DNA from: Microbacterium salsuginis
Lineage (GTDB): Bacteria > Actinomycetota > Actinomycetes > Actinomycetales > Microbacteriaceae
Length of the DNA: 64,000 nt
NCBI RefSeq assembly: GCF_012524205.1
Contig: NZ_JABACI010000003.1
Location: forward strand, 248,001-312,000
Direction: 5' to 3'
Positions within the stretch are counted from its first letter, which is position 1. The number at the start of each line of letters is the position of its first letter. Shown piece by piece: positions 49,075 to 58,941 of the stretch. The position numbers and the translations under genes were made by a program. A model generated the notes under the pieces. The model was not told the DNA's origin. It saw nothing but the letters and a program-made list of their open reading frames with translations, and did no database searches.

Positions 49075-50832
49075 TCATTCATCGCTGGACTCGGCCTGCC
49101 ACGAGGCCCACAGCGCGGCGTACTCGCCGCCCAGCGCGACCAGCTCGTCGTGAGGACCGGCCTCGACGATGCGGCCGTCGCGCATCACGATGATGCGGTC
49201 GGCGTCGCGCGCGGTGTGCAGCCGGTGCGCGATCGCGATCACGGTGCGCCCCTCGAGCACGCGGTCGAGCGACTGCTCGAGGCCGCGGGCGGCGCGCGGA
49301 TCGAGCAGCGATGTGGCCTCATCGAGCACGAGCGTGTGCGGGTCGAGCAGCACCAGGCGTGCGAGCGCGACCTGCTGCGCCTGCGCGGGCGTCAGCACCA
49401 CGCCGCCCGATCCGACGACGGTGTCGAGCCCGTGCGGCATCGCGCGCATCCAGCGCAGTGCACCCACGACCTGCAGCGCCTCCTCCAGCTCGCTGTCGCG
49501 CGCGTCGGGCGCGGCCAGTCGCAGGTTGTCGGCGAGCGTGCCGACGAAGACGTGATGCTCCTGCGTGACCAGCGCGACGTGCTGTCGCAGCACCGGGAGC
49601 GGAATGCGCATGACGTCGGCACGACCGAGCGTCACCTCGCCCGCGGTGGGCGCGGTGATCCCGGTGAGCAGCCTCGCGAGCGTGGACTTGCCCGACCCGG
49701 ACGGCCCGACGATCGCGACGCGTTCGCCGATCTGCGGCACGAGGTCGACATCGCGCAGCACGTCGACACCCTCCCGATACGAGAAGCGGATGCCGCGGGC
49801 GGCGAGCTGTTCGCCGTCCGGGGTCTCGTCGGCCTCCGGCCGGTCGCTGGGCACCTCGCCGACGCCCACGATGCGGGCCAGCGCCGTCGTGCCGACCTGG
49901 AGCCGGTCCATCCAGTTGACGAGCTCCTCGACCGGACCCGTGAGCTGCATCGCGTAGAGGGCGACCGTTGTGACGTCTCCGGCGGACGCCAGTCCCTGCC
50001 CCATGAGATACGCGCCCCACAGCAGCACCGCGATGACCGGGATGAGGAACCCGAGCGTCGTGAGCGGGTACCACACGCTCCGCAGGCCGAGGGTGTAGCG
50101 CTCCGCAGCGTTCCGTGCGGCGAGGGCGCGGTCGATCTTGAGCCGCTGGACCGGTGCGAGGTCGAGCGCGTCGATCGTGCGTGCACCCTCGACCGTTTCG
50201 TTGATCACGCCGACCAACCGGCCGTACGTCGCCAGCTGACGCCGGTAGCCGGGACCGGAGCGCTTGAGGTACCACCGGCTGCTGAGCGCGATGAGCGGCA
50301 CTCCGGCGAGGACGCCGAGCGCGACCAGCGGGTTGATGATGAACGCCGCGCCCAGTGTGAGGATCACGGTCATGCCGGTGACGAGGATGCGGGGGATGCC
50401 GAAGCGCACGGTCTGCGCGACGGCGTCGACGTCGCTCGTGGTGCGTGAGAGCAGGTCGCCGGTGCCGGCACGTTCGACGACCCCGAGCGGCAGCGACGTC
50501 ACGGTGGCGAGGAACTCCTCGCGCAGCCGCGCGAACACCGACTCGCCCAGGCGCAGCGACCACAGCTGCGCGAACCTCGTCACGAGCGCCTGCGCGAGCA
50601 CGGCGCCGGCCAGCAGCAGGAACATGCCGTCGATCGTGGACATGCCGGCATCGCCGCCCGACAGCGCATCGATCATGCGCCCGATGACCCACGGTCCGAC
50701 GAGGCCGGCCAGCGCGGCGACGGCGTGCAACGAGATGACGAGCAGCAGCTCGCCGCGGTGACGGCGGATCAGGACGCGGGCGACGCCGCGGACTTTGTCG
50801 CCGGCGGCGACCGGAAGCGTGGTGTCGCTCAT
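49075..50832 (-). CDS. ABC exporter subunit with intact ATP site and degenerate signature motif
   Basis: A 585-residue half-transporter: about six transmembrane helices (1-320) and a nucleotide-binding domain with Walker A GPSGSGKST (Lys382), Walker B LVLDEATSLLD and switch His in IAIAHRL. The ABC signature, normally LSGGQ, reads LTPAQAQQ. It overlaps its partner gene by four bases (ATGA) and the two are expected to form a heterodimeric multidrug/lipid-type exporter in which this subunit provides ATP-binding residues and the partner provides the signature. The substrate is unknown. Confidence 0.92.
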   Translation of the reverse strand: MSDTTLPVAAGDKVRGVARVLIRRHRGELLLVISLHAVAALAGLVGPWVIGRMIDALSGGDAGMSTIDGMFLLLAGAVLAQALVTRFAQLWSLRLGESVFARLREEFLATVTSLPLGVVERAGTGDLLSRTTSDVDAVAQTVRFGIPRILVTGMTVILTLGAAFIINPLVALGVLAGVPLIALSSRWYLKRSGPGYRRQLATYGRLVGVINETVEGARTIDALDLAPVQRLKIDRALAARNAAERYTLGLRSVWYPLTTLGFLIPVIAVLLWGAYLMGQGLASAGDVTTVALYAMQLTGPVEELVNWMDRLQVGTTALARIVGVGEVPSDRPEADETPDGEQLAARGIRFSYREGVDVLRDVDLVPQIGERVAIVGPSGSGKSTLARLLTGITAPTAGEVTLGRADVMRIPLPVLRQHVALVTQEHHVFVGTLADNLRLAAPDARDSELEEALQVVGALRWMRAMPHGLDTVVGSGGVVLTPAQAQQVALARLVLLDPHTLVLDEATSLLDPRAARGLEQSLDRVLEGRTVIAIAHRLHTARDADRIIVMRDGRIVEAGPHDELVALGGEYAALWASWQAESSDE

Positions 50833-52688
50833 TCGCCCGCCTCCTCACGTGCCGTGGGGATCGCCCCGGTCTCGGTCGCCCTGGTCCACAGCGCCTCGAT
50901 CGATCCGGTCCATGCCGCCTCGAGCTCCTCGCCGGCCAGCGGCTCGACGTCGCTGGTGGTCCGCGCGACGATGCGCCGGTACCGAGCCCCCACGGGGTCC
51001 TCGCGGCGGAGCAGCTCGCTGTGGGTGCCCGACCCGATGACCCGGCCGCCGCGCATCACGTGGATCACGTCCATGCGGTCCAGCAGCAGCGGGCTCGCAC
51101 TCACGACGACCGTCGTGCGGCCCGCCCGCGCCCGGTGCAGCCGCGCGGCGATCGTCGCCTCGGTGTTGGCGTCGAGCGCACTGGTGGGCTCGATGAGCAC
51201 GAGCACCTCGGCATCCGTCAGCAGCGCCCGGGCGAGACTCAGGCGCTGCCGCTGGCCGCCCGACAGGACGCTCGCGCGCTCCGGCACGTCCTCCTCCAAG
51301 CCGGCGGGAAGCGCCTGCACCGCATCGTCTGCCGCCGCCACACCGAGCGCCTGGTCGATCTTCGCGCGTCGTGCGGTGGGCGACGGGGCACGGTGAGGCG
51401 CGCGGACGCTCTGCGTGTCGAGCCCGTCACGTAAGCGGCCCGTGAACAGATGGGGCGTGGCATCGCTGACGACGATGCGGCGCCTCACCTCTCGCACCGG
51501 GACGGTGGTGTGGTCCACCCCGCCCCACAGCACCGGCGCGATCGTGTGCTGGCTGTCGTCGAAACGCCCGAGCCGGGTGGCGACCTCGGCCGCGGCATCC
51601 GGATCCTCGTCGACGAGCGCGGTGAACCGGCCGGGGGCGATGACGGCACCGGAGGCGACGTCGAGGATCTCGGCACTCCCCTCGGGGGCGGGCTGCGGGC
51701 GCACCGGATCCTTCACTGCGCGCTGCACGCGCAGCACGTCGAGCACGCGCCCGGTCGCGACGAAGCCGCGCGCGAACGCCTGGCTCGCCTCGACGGTGGT
51801 GCGGAGCGGGACGATGAGGAACACCGAGTAGCCGTAGAAGGTCACCAGCTCGCCGGGACTGATCTCGCCCGAGAGCACGAGCCGCGCACCGAACCACACC
51901 ACTGCGGCGACGAACAGCCCGGGGAGCAGGATCTGCAGCGCGTCCAGCCACGAGCCCAGCCGGGCCACGTCGATCGCGCGGCGGCGCAGATCGGCCGAGC
52001 GCCGCACGTACCGTTCGACGAACTGCTCCTCGCCGCCGATGCCGCGCAGCACCCGCAGCCCGACGACGGTGTCGGCTGCGAGCTCGGTGAGCGCGCCCTG
52101 CTCGCGGCGCCATGCGGCCTGCCGGCGCGCGAGCGGCCGCACGAACAGCGACAGCACGGCCACGAGCACCGGCATCCCGACCAGCACGAAGAGCCCGAGC
52201 GCGGGAGAGGTGAGCATCGTGATGAGCCCGACGGCGACGTACGCCACGACGCCGCCCGAGAAGCGGGCCGTCACATCGAACATCTCGCCCACGCGCAGCG
52301 CGTCGTTCGCGACGGTCGAGGCGACCTCGCCGGCCGAGCTGTCGGCGGCGATCGCCGCCCCCGCCTCGGCGCTGTGGTAGCCGATGATGCGAGAGACGCC
52401 GAGCGAGGACCGCAGCCAGTTCGACACCGCCATCCGGTGGCGCAGCACCGCGAACAGCGCCTGCGCGATCGCGATGGCACCCAGTCCCGCGCACCACGGC
52501 GCGACGCCGGCGAGGCCGTCATCGAGTCCCGCGTCGACAGCCCGGCCGAGCAGATACGGCCAGATCACCTGGCACAGCATCCACAGGACGCCGAAGACGA
52601 CGCCCCCGAGGAGCGTCGCCGGCTGGCGCGCGGCCTGCCACAGCAGCAGGCGCAACGGTGAACGGGTGGGAGCCTGCAGGGAGCTCAC
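50829..52688 (-). CDS. ABC exporter subunit lacking Walker A
   Basis: A 619-residue half-transporter paired with the one at 49075. The transmembrane half is conserved, but the nucleotide-binding domain is degenerate: the Walker A segment is replaced by VDEDPDAAAEVATRLG with no GxxGxGKS, Walker B reads VLVLIEPTSALD with Ile for the usual Asp, and the switch His is absent (VVVSASPLLL). The signature LSGGQRQRLSLARAL is intact. It therefore cannot bind ATP normally and completes only the partner's ATP site. The start at 52688 is a GTG. Confidence 0.9.
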   Translation of the reverse strand: MSSLQAPTRSPLRLLLWQAARQPATLLGGVVFGVLWMLCQVIWPYLLGRAVDAGLDDGLAGVAPWCAGLGAIAIAQALFAVLRHRMAVSNWLRSSLGVSRIIGYHSAEAGAAIAADSSAGEVASTVANDALRVGEMFDVTARFSGGVVAYVAVGLITMLTSPALGLFVLVGMPVLVAVLSLFVRPLARRQAAWRREQGALTELAADTVVGLRVLRGIGGEEQFVERYVRRSADLRRRAIDVARLGSWLDALQILLPGLFVAAVVWFGARLVLSGEISPGELVTFYGYSVFLIVPLRTTVEASQAFARGFVATGRVLDVLRVQRAVKDPVRPQPAPEGSAEILDVASGAVIAPGRFTALVDEDPDAAAEVATRLGRFDDSQHTIAPVLWGGVDHTTVPVREVRRRIVVSDATPHLFTGRLRDGLDTQSVRAPHRAPSPTARRAKIDQALGVAAADDAVQALPAGLEEDVPERASVLSGGQRQRLSLARALLTDAEVLVLIEPTSALDANTEATIAARLHRARAGRTTVVVSASPLLLDRMDVIHVMRGGRVIGSGTHSELLRREDPVGARYRRIVARTTSDVEPLAGEELEAAWTGSIEALWTRATETGAIPTAREEAGE

Positions 52689-52755
52689 GAGAGGGGACCT
52701 TTCGATTCTCGTTTCGTGCCGGATGCCGCGGCCCGCGCTGTCGGTCAGTCCTGCG

Positions 52756-55239
52756 TCAGCGGGGGTCGAGGATGACGTCGGCGACGCCGGCGGCCGGCAC
52801 CTCGACCGACCGGGTCTCGTCGCCGTGGGCGATGTGCGCGGTCAGCGCGTCGCCCGAGATGTTGCGCAGGCGCGCACGGACGCCGTCCGGCACCGGTCGC
52901 AGCTCGACGAGCACCGCGTCGGCGGGCTCCACCCGCACGGGCGCGCTCGACGGCAGCACCGGGGCGGCCGCCGAGTGACGCGCCTGCAGGGGCTCGAGCA
53001 GGTCGCGGCCGTACCGCCGCACGTTCTCGGCGGTCACCGCTGCGACGGGCCGGAACCGGTAGCGGAAGCGGCGGGTCACCTCCTGCCGCGCCGGGAAGTT
53101 GGTGAAGTGCAGGTTGTTCATGAGCCAGCTGTGCACATGGCCCCGGGGCGCATCGAGGTCGGCGGCCCATTTGCCGGTCTGGTAGCCGCCCAGCTGCACG
53201 AGGGGAGCGTCGCACGATCCCCACAGCATGCCGCGATCGCGCCCGGCGACGCCCACGGCGTGCTGGATCGAGTACCAGTCCTTGCTGGTGTCGGGCAGCT
53301 GCTCGCGTTCGGCCGCGAACACCGCGCCCGCCGTCTCGAGCAGGAACTCCGGCTCATCCACCGCGAACGGGAACGACACGAAGACGCTCTCGGGCCCGAA
53401 CCGCTCGGGCTTCGAGACGTGCACCTCGAGGACGATGTCGGCCGGGTGATCGACGGAGTCATCGGCGATCACGAGCGCCGATGTCACGTGCGGGATGCCG
53501 GGCGCCGAGGTCTCCCAGCGGATCTCGGTCAGGCCGCCACCGCGGGCGACGCGCACCGGACCGGTGCCGCCGGCCACGACGCGCTCGAACCGCGGACCGG
53601 GGTGGTCGGGATGGAAGAGCTTGGGCGACGTGGTGATCATCGGATGCTGCGACCCTGCCTCCACGACCTCGTCGACCACGGCGCCGAGGGCCGCCTCGGC
53701 CGTGGCGTCCACGAGCTCGCGGCCGTCCGTCTCGTCGACGAGCGACACGACGCCGCCGCGCGACGGGTCGACGCTCACCCGATATCGCCCCGCGACGATC
53801 GGCCCGGTGACGTCCTCGAACACCAGCGGCTCCGGCAGGGGCACCGCGGCGACGCCGAAGGCCCCGACCTCCGCGATCGCCCGCGCACGGCGGGTGCCGG
53901 CGACCTCGACGTCGACGAGCTCGCGGCGGGGCGACTCGGTGGGATTGACCACGACGATCGCTCCGCCGTCCGTCGCACCGGCGGCGACGGCATCCGGATC
54001 CTCGCCCTGCGCGTACGCGTAGCGGAACCATCCCTCGATCGCGAGGTCGCGTGCGTGGTCGAAGGCGTCGTAGGCGAAAGCCGACTTGGCGTTGTGGTGG
54101 GAGTGGGTGAACGTCGAATGCGGCTTGGAGTACGTCTCCCAGCTGCCCCAGGTGTGCTCGCCGTACAGCAGCAGCTGCTCGTCGACGTGCGCGAGGTCCT
54201 CGGCGATCTCGGCGTCCGACCGCAGCCGTACCGGGCCGCGGCGGTAGCCGAGCACGTCGAACCCCGCCTCGTGCTGCGACCCGGCGAGCGCGGCCAGCGA
54301 CAGCGTGCTCTGTGCTGCCCGCGCGAACGTGCGCGCCTCGCGGTACACCGCGACCTCGCGCGCGGTCGAGCCGTGCCCGTGCGACCACCAGTCCGCCCAC
54401 TCGCCACGCACCGTGGGCAGTTCGAACCCCTCCGCCTCGGCCTCGAGCTCGTCCAGCGCCTCGTCGATCGTCGCAGTGCGCATCGGCAGTTCCGGATGCC
54501 GCGCGTTCCAGTGGCGGACGATGTCGAGGAACAGCGGGGTCGGCCAGCGGTTGTCGTTGCCCGCGTGCACGACCGCCGTGCCCCACGGATGGTCGGCGCG
54601 TCGCTCCAGCTCGTCCACGAACTGCGAGATGCGCTCGTCGGCGAGTTCGGCGTCGCCGTCGACGATGCCCCACTCCTCGCCGAAGCCGTAGTGGGTCGAC
54701 AGCCACACGAAGATGCGCCGGCCCGACGGGCCCTGCCACCAGAAGCCGCTCGGCTGCGTGAAGGGCGCCCGTCCGTGATCGGGATTGAGGGCCATCACGA
54801 GACGACTCAGTCCCGCGTCGCGCATCTGATCGACGACTCCCCACGCGATGCCGTTGACGTCGCCATGCTGCTGCGTGCGCACGTCGATGCCCGCGGCGCG
54901 GATCTGCGCGAGCTGCTCGTACGCGGCGTCGAACTCGAACGCGCTCGGCAGCTGCGTCATGTTGAGGTATCCGCCGGTGACCGCCAGCGCGCCGGTGCGC
55001 GCCAGGTCGGCGAAGCGCTCGACCTGCTCCGGCGTCGCTCGGCGCAGGAAGTTCAGGACCGGACGGGCGACCTCGAAGGTCCAGCGGAAGCCGTCGGCGC
55101 CCGTCGTCGGCAGCTCGCCGGCGATCTCGAGCACGCGGTCGACGATGCCGCTGTGCATCCGGTCGATCAGGCGCGGGCTGTTCGTGTAGCCGACGTCGTG
55201 GTGGGTGTGGCCGATGAGCAGGATCTGCCGGATGGGCAT
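52756..55239 (-). CDS. GH38-like alpha-mannosidase
   Basis: An 827-residue protein. The N-terminal motif LIGHTHHDVGYTNSPRL matches the zinc-binding HxHxD segment of GH38 alpha-mannosidases, and the C-terminal two-thirds is beta-rich as in that family; the DUF5054 branch of related proteins is an alternative label. The nucleophile is not identified with certainty; Asp in NPDHGRAPF is a candidate. No signal peptide. ATG at 55239 is preferred; a TTG 16 codons upstream would extend it. It follows a sugar importer and probably acts on imported mannosides or host-type glycans. Confidence 0.82.
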   Translation of the reverse strand: MPIRQILLIGHTHHDVGYTNSPRLIDRMHSGIVDRVLEIAGELPTTGADGFRWTFEVARPVLNFLRRATPEQVERFADLARTGALAVTGGYLNMTQLPSAFEFDAAYEQLAQIRAAGIDVRTQQHGDVNGIAWGVVDQMRDAGLSRLVMALNPDHGRAPFTQPSGFWWQGPSGRRIFVWLSTHYGFGEEWGIVDGDAELADERISQFVDELERRADHPWGTAVVHAGNDNRWPTPLFLDIVRHWNARHPELPMRTATIDEALDELEAEAEGFELPTVRGEWADWWSHGHGSTAREVAVYREARTFARAAQSTLSLAALAGSQHEAGFDVLGYRRGPVRLRSDAEIAEDLAHVDEQLLLYGEHTWGSWETYSKPHSTFTHSHHNAKSAFAYDAFDHARDLAIEGWFRYAYAQGEDPDAVAAGATDGGAIVVVNPTESPRRELVDVEVAGTRRARAIAEVGAFGVAAVPLPEPLVFEDVTGPIVAGRYRVSVDPSRGGVVSLVDETDGRELVDATAEAALGAVVDEVVEAGSQHPMITTSPKLFHPDHPGPRFERVVAGGTGPVRVARGGGLTEIRWETSAPGIPHVTSALVIADDSVDHPADIVLEVHVSKPERFGPESVFVSFPFAVDEPEFLLETAGAVFAAEREQLPDTSKDWYSIQHAVGVAGRDRGMLWGSCDAPLVQLGGYQTGKWAADLDAPRGHVHSWLMNNLHFTNFPARQEVTRRFRYRFRPVAAVTAENVRRYGRDLLEPLQARHSAAAPVLPSSAPVRVEPADAVLVELRPVPDGVRARLRNISGDALTAHIAHGDETRSVEVPAAGVADVILDPR

Positions 55240-55311
55240 GGCGAGTGCGTTTCCTTGTGGCTTCGGGTTCTCGGAAGGGTTCTTCAATGTCGAGTCGCCC
55301 GGGGCGAGGAA

Positions 55312-55341
55312 GGGGCGGGCCGACCGAAGTCGACCCGCCCC
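55312..55341 (-). terminator. Strong hairpin between binding protein and mannosidase genes
   Basis: A 13-bp stem with one mismatch and a CGAA loop (GGGGCGGG arms, 55312-55319 with 55334-55341). It lies 30 bases past the binding-protein stop. Such hairpins after binding-protein genes commonly stabilise that part of the message and reduce expression of the following gene; partial termination is equally possible. Confidence 0.6.
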
Positions 55342-55371
55342 CGTGTTACCCCCCGGAGCGAGCGCGCCGGC

Positions 55372-56739
55372 TCAGCCGGCGGTCGCGTTCTCGTACGCCC
55401 GCATCGCGGCCTGCTGCGCGTCGGCAAGCGCCTCTTCGGGCGTCTTGTCGCCGAGCAGCGCTGCGGTGACGGCGTTGTTCAGCTCGTTCTGGATGTCCTG
55501 ACCTGCCGGCGACGAACCGAACGACAGTCCGTACTCGAGCACGTCGTAGTAGGTGCTGATCGTCTGGTCGAAGCCCGCGTTGCCGGACTCCGTGACGTAC
55601 TGCTCGCGGATCGACTCGTCGGGGCCGGGCGAACCGGTGAACAGGCCGGTGTTGATGCCGCCGTCCTCGGCACGCGTCTCGGCGCGGGCTGCGCCGGCGG
55701 CCTCCCACGCGCCTTCGCTCGTGAGCTCGACCATCCACGCGCACGCCGCGGCGGGGTTCTCCGCACCGGCGGGGATCACGAACGCCGTGCCGCCCGACAC
55801 CGAGAACGGGTTGCCCTCGCTGTCCTTGAACGGCACCGCCTCGATCTGGATCTGGTCGACGTACGGCGAGAGCACGTTCGGGTACCACTGGGCGTTCACC
55901 TGCGCGCCGACCTGGTCGGCGACGAACTGGTTGTTGTCGCCGAAGGTGTCGAACGAGTCGGTGAAGCTCTTGACCGCCGCGTAGCCGCCCTGAGCATCGT
56001 TGAGTTGCTTCAGCAGCTCGATCCCCGCGATGTTGCTGGGGTCGTCGAGCGTGGGGGCACCGTCGCCGTCGATGAGCTGACCGCCCTGGCCCAGGATCCA
56101 CAGCGGCGCCTGGCCGGTGGAGACCGGATCGAAGCCGAGCACCGACGGCACGCCGCCGGACTCCTGGTACATCTTCTCGACCGCGCCGAGGAGTGCCTCG
56201 GGGTTCGACGTGTCGATCTCCTCGTTCGTCACACCCGCGGCATCCATCACGCGCTTGTTCAGGATGATGGCCGGCGGCTGGTAGAACTGCGGCACCGCCC
56301 AGATGCCGTCCTCGTACCGCACGTCGTCCACGACGAACGGGTACCAGTAATCGTCGGGCGTCACGTCCTGCGCCTCGAAGCATGCGTCGAGCGGGATGAT
56401 GAGGTCCTGCGCCGCGTACTGGGTGACGTACCGGCGGTCCATCTGCACGACGTCGGGCACGTCGCCGCTGGCGATGCGGGTGGTGAACTTCTGTGCGTCG
56501 AACGCCGTCGCGTCGAGGTCGACTTCGACATCGCTCAGCTGCTCGGCTGCGTAGTCCAGGCGCGACTGGCCGACGTCGTCGGCATTCTCGAAGCCCCACG
56601 CCGACAGGGCGCCCGTGGGCTCGGCCGTGAAGTCGATGTCCCCGCCCGTGCCACCGCCGCCGCCACCGCCGCTGCCGCAACCGGCGAGCACGACGGCTGA
56701 CGCCGCGATGGCGGCGATTCCGATAATGCGCTTGCGCAT
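55372..56739 (-). CDS. Sugar-binding lipoprotein of ABC importer
   Basis: A 455-residue extracellular solute-binding protein (family 1). The signal peptide MRKRIIGIAAIAASAVVLAG ends at a lipobox cysteine (about residue 21) followed by a Gly-rich linker. The ATG at 56739 follows GGGAAA; the longer upstream reading covers the operator and lacks signal character. The gene has its own promoter and operator although the two permease genes lie upstream on the same strand. The ligand is unknown; the downstream mannosidase suggests mannose-containing sugars. Confidence 0.92.
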   Translation of the reverse strand: MRKRIIGIAAIAASAVVLAGCGSGGGGGGGTGGDIDFTAEPTGALSAWGFENADDVGQSRLDYAAEQLSDVEVDLDATAFDAQKFTTRIASGDVPDVVQMDRRYVTQYAAQDLIIPLDACFEAQDVTPDDYWYPFVVDDVRYEDGIWAVPQFYQPPAIILNKRVMDAAGVTNEEIDTSNPEALLGAVEKMYQESGGVPSVLGFDPVSTGQAPLWILGQGGQLIDGDGAPTLDDPSNIAGIELLKQLNDAQGGYAAVKSFTDSFDTFGDNNQFVADQVGAQVNAQWYPNVLSPYVDQIQIEAVPFKDSEGNPFSVSGGTAFVIPAGAENPAAACAWMVELTSEGAWEAAGAARAETRAEDGGINTGLFTGSPGPDESIREQYVTESGNAGFDQTISTYYDVLEYGLSFGSSPAGQDIQNELNNAVTAALLGDKTPEEALADAQQAAMRAYENATAG

Positions 56740-56797
56740 CTGTTTCCCTTTCGATCGGGGCGGCTCCCTCGCCGCCGCCGCGTGGCTGGGTCCCGAA

Positions 56798-56815
56798 TGT
56801 GGGAACCTTCCCACA
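56798..56815. promoter_or_regulatory. Operator TGTGGGAACCTTCCCACA upstream of binding-protein gene
   Basis: An 18-bp palindrome with 8-bp perfect arms and a CC centre, immediately downstream of the -10 box of the binding-protein promoter, where bound repressor would block initiation. It matches the palindromes at 42364 and 58942. Confidence 0.75.
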
Positions 56816-56817
56816 CG

Positions 56818-56846
56818 ACGGTACCCACTTCGTCCCGGCGGGGCAA
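56818..56846 (-). promoter_or_regulatory. Promoter of binding-protein gene
   Basis: Minus strand: -35 TTGCCC (56846-56841), a 17-base spacer and -10 TACCGT (56823-56818). The operator palindrome begins two bases after the -10 box. Confidence 0.6.
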
Positions 56847-56922
56847 CGGATGTGCCCTGGTATTTATTGGTTTGTGATGTGTACGTTGTGGAATCGATGT
56901 CAGACCGGCAGCGGCATCCGGA

Positions 56923-57873
56923 TCATCCCTTCCGGCCCTGCGTCGCGACGCCCTCGATGAAGTACCGCTGACCGAAGGCGAAGATGATGAGCATCGGCAG
57001 AGTGACCAGCAGCGAGGCCACCATCACGTACTGGTAGTCGCCGTGGCCTCCTGCGGTCGGGCTGTACTTGGTCATCGCGTATGCGATGCCCAGTGGTGCC
57101 GTGAAGTCGTCGACCGAGCCGGCGTTCAGATAGATCAGCGCGGCCTGCAGGTTGTTCCAGCTCGCCTGGAACTCGAAGAGGAACACGATCACGAACGACG
57201 GGATCGACAGCGGCATCGCGATGCGCCAGAACAGTCCCCAGTAGCTCGCGCCGTCCAGACGCGCCGCCTCGAAGAGCTCTTTCGGCAGACCGAGGAAGAA
57301 CTGGCGCTGCAAGAAGATGTAGAAGGCCGAGCCGAACAGGTTCATGCCCCACAGCGGCACCCACGTGCCGAGGAACCCGGTCTCTTTCCAGATCAGATAG
57401 ATCGGGATCATGGTGACCGCGCCCGGCAGCATCATCGTGGCCAGCACCAGGCCGAAGAGCAGATTGCGGCCGGGGAACTTGAAGTACGCGAAGCCGAAGG
57501 CGACGATCGAGCTCGACACCGCCACCGCCGTCGCGGCGAGCAGCGCGATCGCGACGCTGTTCCACATCCAGCTCAGCAGCGGCAGCTGGTTCCAGACCTC
57601 GACGTAGTTCTCGGGCATCCACGTCTTGGGGATGAGCGAGTTGTCGAACACCTCGCCGCGCGGCTTGAGACTGGCCGACAGCAACCAGATGAACGGGTAG
57701 AGGAACAGCATCCCGAACCCGATCAGGACGATCGTCAGGATGATGTTGCCGAGGAGCGTCTTGGGCCGCGCGAAGTGACGGCGCCAACGCGAGCGCTTGG
57801 GCACCGTGACCGCGACGGTGGCCGCCTCAGGAGTGGGCCGGGTCACGCCCGGAGTCTGCAGCGACGCCGACAT
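56923..57873 (-). CDS. Carbohydrate ABC transporter permease (MalG type)
   Basis: A 316-residue permease with about six transmembrane helices and the EAA loop ELFEAARLDGASYWGLFWRIAMPLS. The ATG at 57873 overlaps the stop of the upstream permease (TGATG), so the two are coupled. It forms a importer with that permease and the lipoprotein at 55372; the ATPase must come from elsewhere. Confidence 0.92.
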   Translation of the reverse strand: MSASLQTPGVTRPTPEAATVAVTVPKRSRWRRHFARPKTLLGNIILTIVLIGFGMLFLYPFIWLLSASLKPRGEVFDNSLIPKTWMPENYVEVWNQLPLLSWMWNSVAIALLAATAVAVSSSIVAFGFAYFKFPGRNLLFGLVLATMMLPGAVTMIPIYLIWKETGFLGTWVPLWGMNLFGSAFYIFLQRQFFLGLPKELFEAARLDGASYWGLFWRIAMPLSIPSFVIVFLFEFQASWNNLQAALIYLNAGSVDDFTAPLGIAYAMTKYSPTAGGHGDYQYVMVASLLVTLPMLIIFAFGQRYFIEGVATQGRKG

Positions 57874-58874
57874 CAGCGGTCTCCCTCGTAGTAGACGAAA
57901 CGGTTGCCGAACTTCACCTGGATGACCGTGATGATCATGATGATGACGAACAGCAGCCAGGCCATGGCGGCGGCGAAGCCGAAGTTGAACTGACGGAAGG
58001 CCTGCTGGAACAGATAGATGGCGTAGAAGAGGGATGCCTCTGGCGACGAGTTGCTCTGATCTCGCCAGAACAGCAGGAACGCCTGGTCGAACACCTGGAA
58101 CGCCGCGATCGAGAGCACGATGACGTTGAAGAACATCGCGCCCGAGATCATGGGCAGCGTGATCGAGAAGAACTTGCGGATCGGGCCCGCGCCGTCGAGC
58201 GAGGCGACCTCGTACAGCTCCTGAGGCACGTTCTTGAGCGCCGCGAGGAAGATCACCATGGTGCCGGCGACCGTCCACAGCGTCATGATCACGATGCTGG
58301 GCTTCACCCAGGCCGGATCGACGAGCCATTGCGGACCCTGGATGCCGAAGAACCGCAAGAACTGGTTGATGGCACCGGTGTTGCCGTTGAGCAGCAGGAA
58401 GAACACCGCCGCGGTCGCCACGGCGGGCGTCATCTTGGGCAGGTAGTACAGCGTGCGCCAGAAGCCGGCGCCGCGCGCGGCGCGGTTGAGGAGCATCGCC
58501 AGCACGAGCGCGAAGATGATCTCGAGCGGCACGGCCATCACGACGTAGAACAGCGTGTTCGCCAGCGAGACGCCCACCCGCGGGTCCTCGAAGAGCCGGG
58601 CGTAGTTGTCGAAGCCGACGGGCCGCGCGGTGTTGGTGGCGAGGTTGTAGTTGCTGAACGAGATGTACAGGCTGTAGACCATCGCGCCCGCCGTGAAGAC
58701 GAGGAAGCCGATGATCCAGGGCGAGATGAACAGGTAGCCCGCGATGGCCTCGCGCTTGTTGTAGTGCGTCTTGACCTTCGGGGCACGGCCCTTCTTCCTG
58801 CGACCGCGCACACCCTCCTCGGCGCGCCCTTCGAGCGCTTCGACGTAGGCGTCGGGCTGCGACGTCAGGCTCAT
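57873..58874 (-). CDS. Carbohydrate ABC transporter permease (MalF type)
   Basis: A 333-residue permease with a charged N-terminal tail, about six transmembrane helices and the EAA loop (ELYEVASLDGAGPIRKFFSITLPMISG). It is the first gene of the second sugar-importer cluster. Promoter and operator lie 90 bases upstream, shared with the divergent FAD oxidoreductase gene. Confidence 0.92.
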   Translation of the reverse strand: MSLTSQPDAYVEALEGRAEEGVRGRRKKGRAPKVKTHYNKREAIAGYLFISPWIIGFLVFTAGAMVYSLYISFSNYNLATNTARPVGFDNYARLFEDPRVGVSLANTLFYVVMAVPLEIIFALVLAMLLNRAARGAGFWRTLYYLPKMTPAVATAAVFFLLLNGNTGAINQFLRFFGIQGPQWLVDPAWVKPSIVIMTLWTVAGTMVIFLAALKNVPQELYEVASLDGAGPIRKFFSITLPMISGAMFFNVIVLSIAAFQVFDQAFLLFWRDQSNSSPEASLFYAIYLFQQAFRQFNFGFAAAMAWLLFVIIMIITVIQVKFGNRFVYYEGDR

Positions 58875-58941
58875 CTCGGCGCCTCGCTCAGTGCGGGCTG
58901 CCAGCCGTTCCTTTTCGTCATCTCACTTCTCCACCTCGAGA

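Noticed and set aside
52384..56700. A 1438-codon open frame antisense to the ABC, mannosidase and binding-protein genes
   Set aside because: Low-complexity antisense reading; the minus-strand genes have clear domains and coupled starts.
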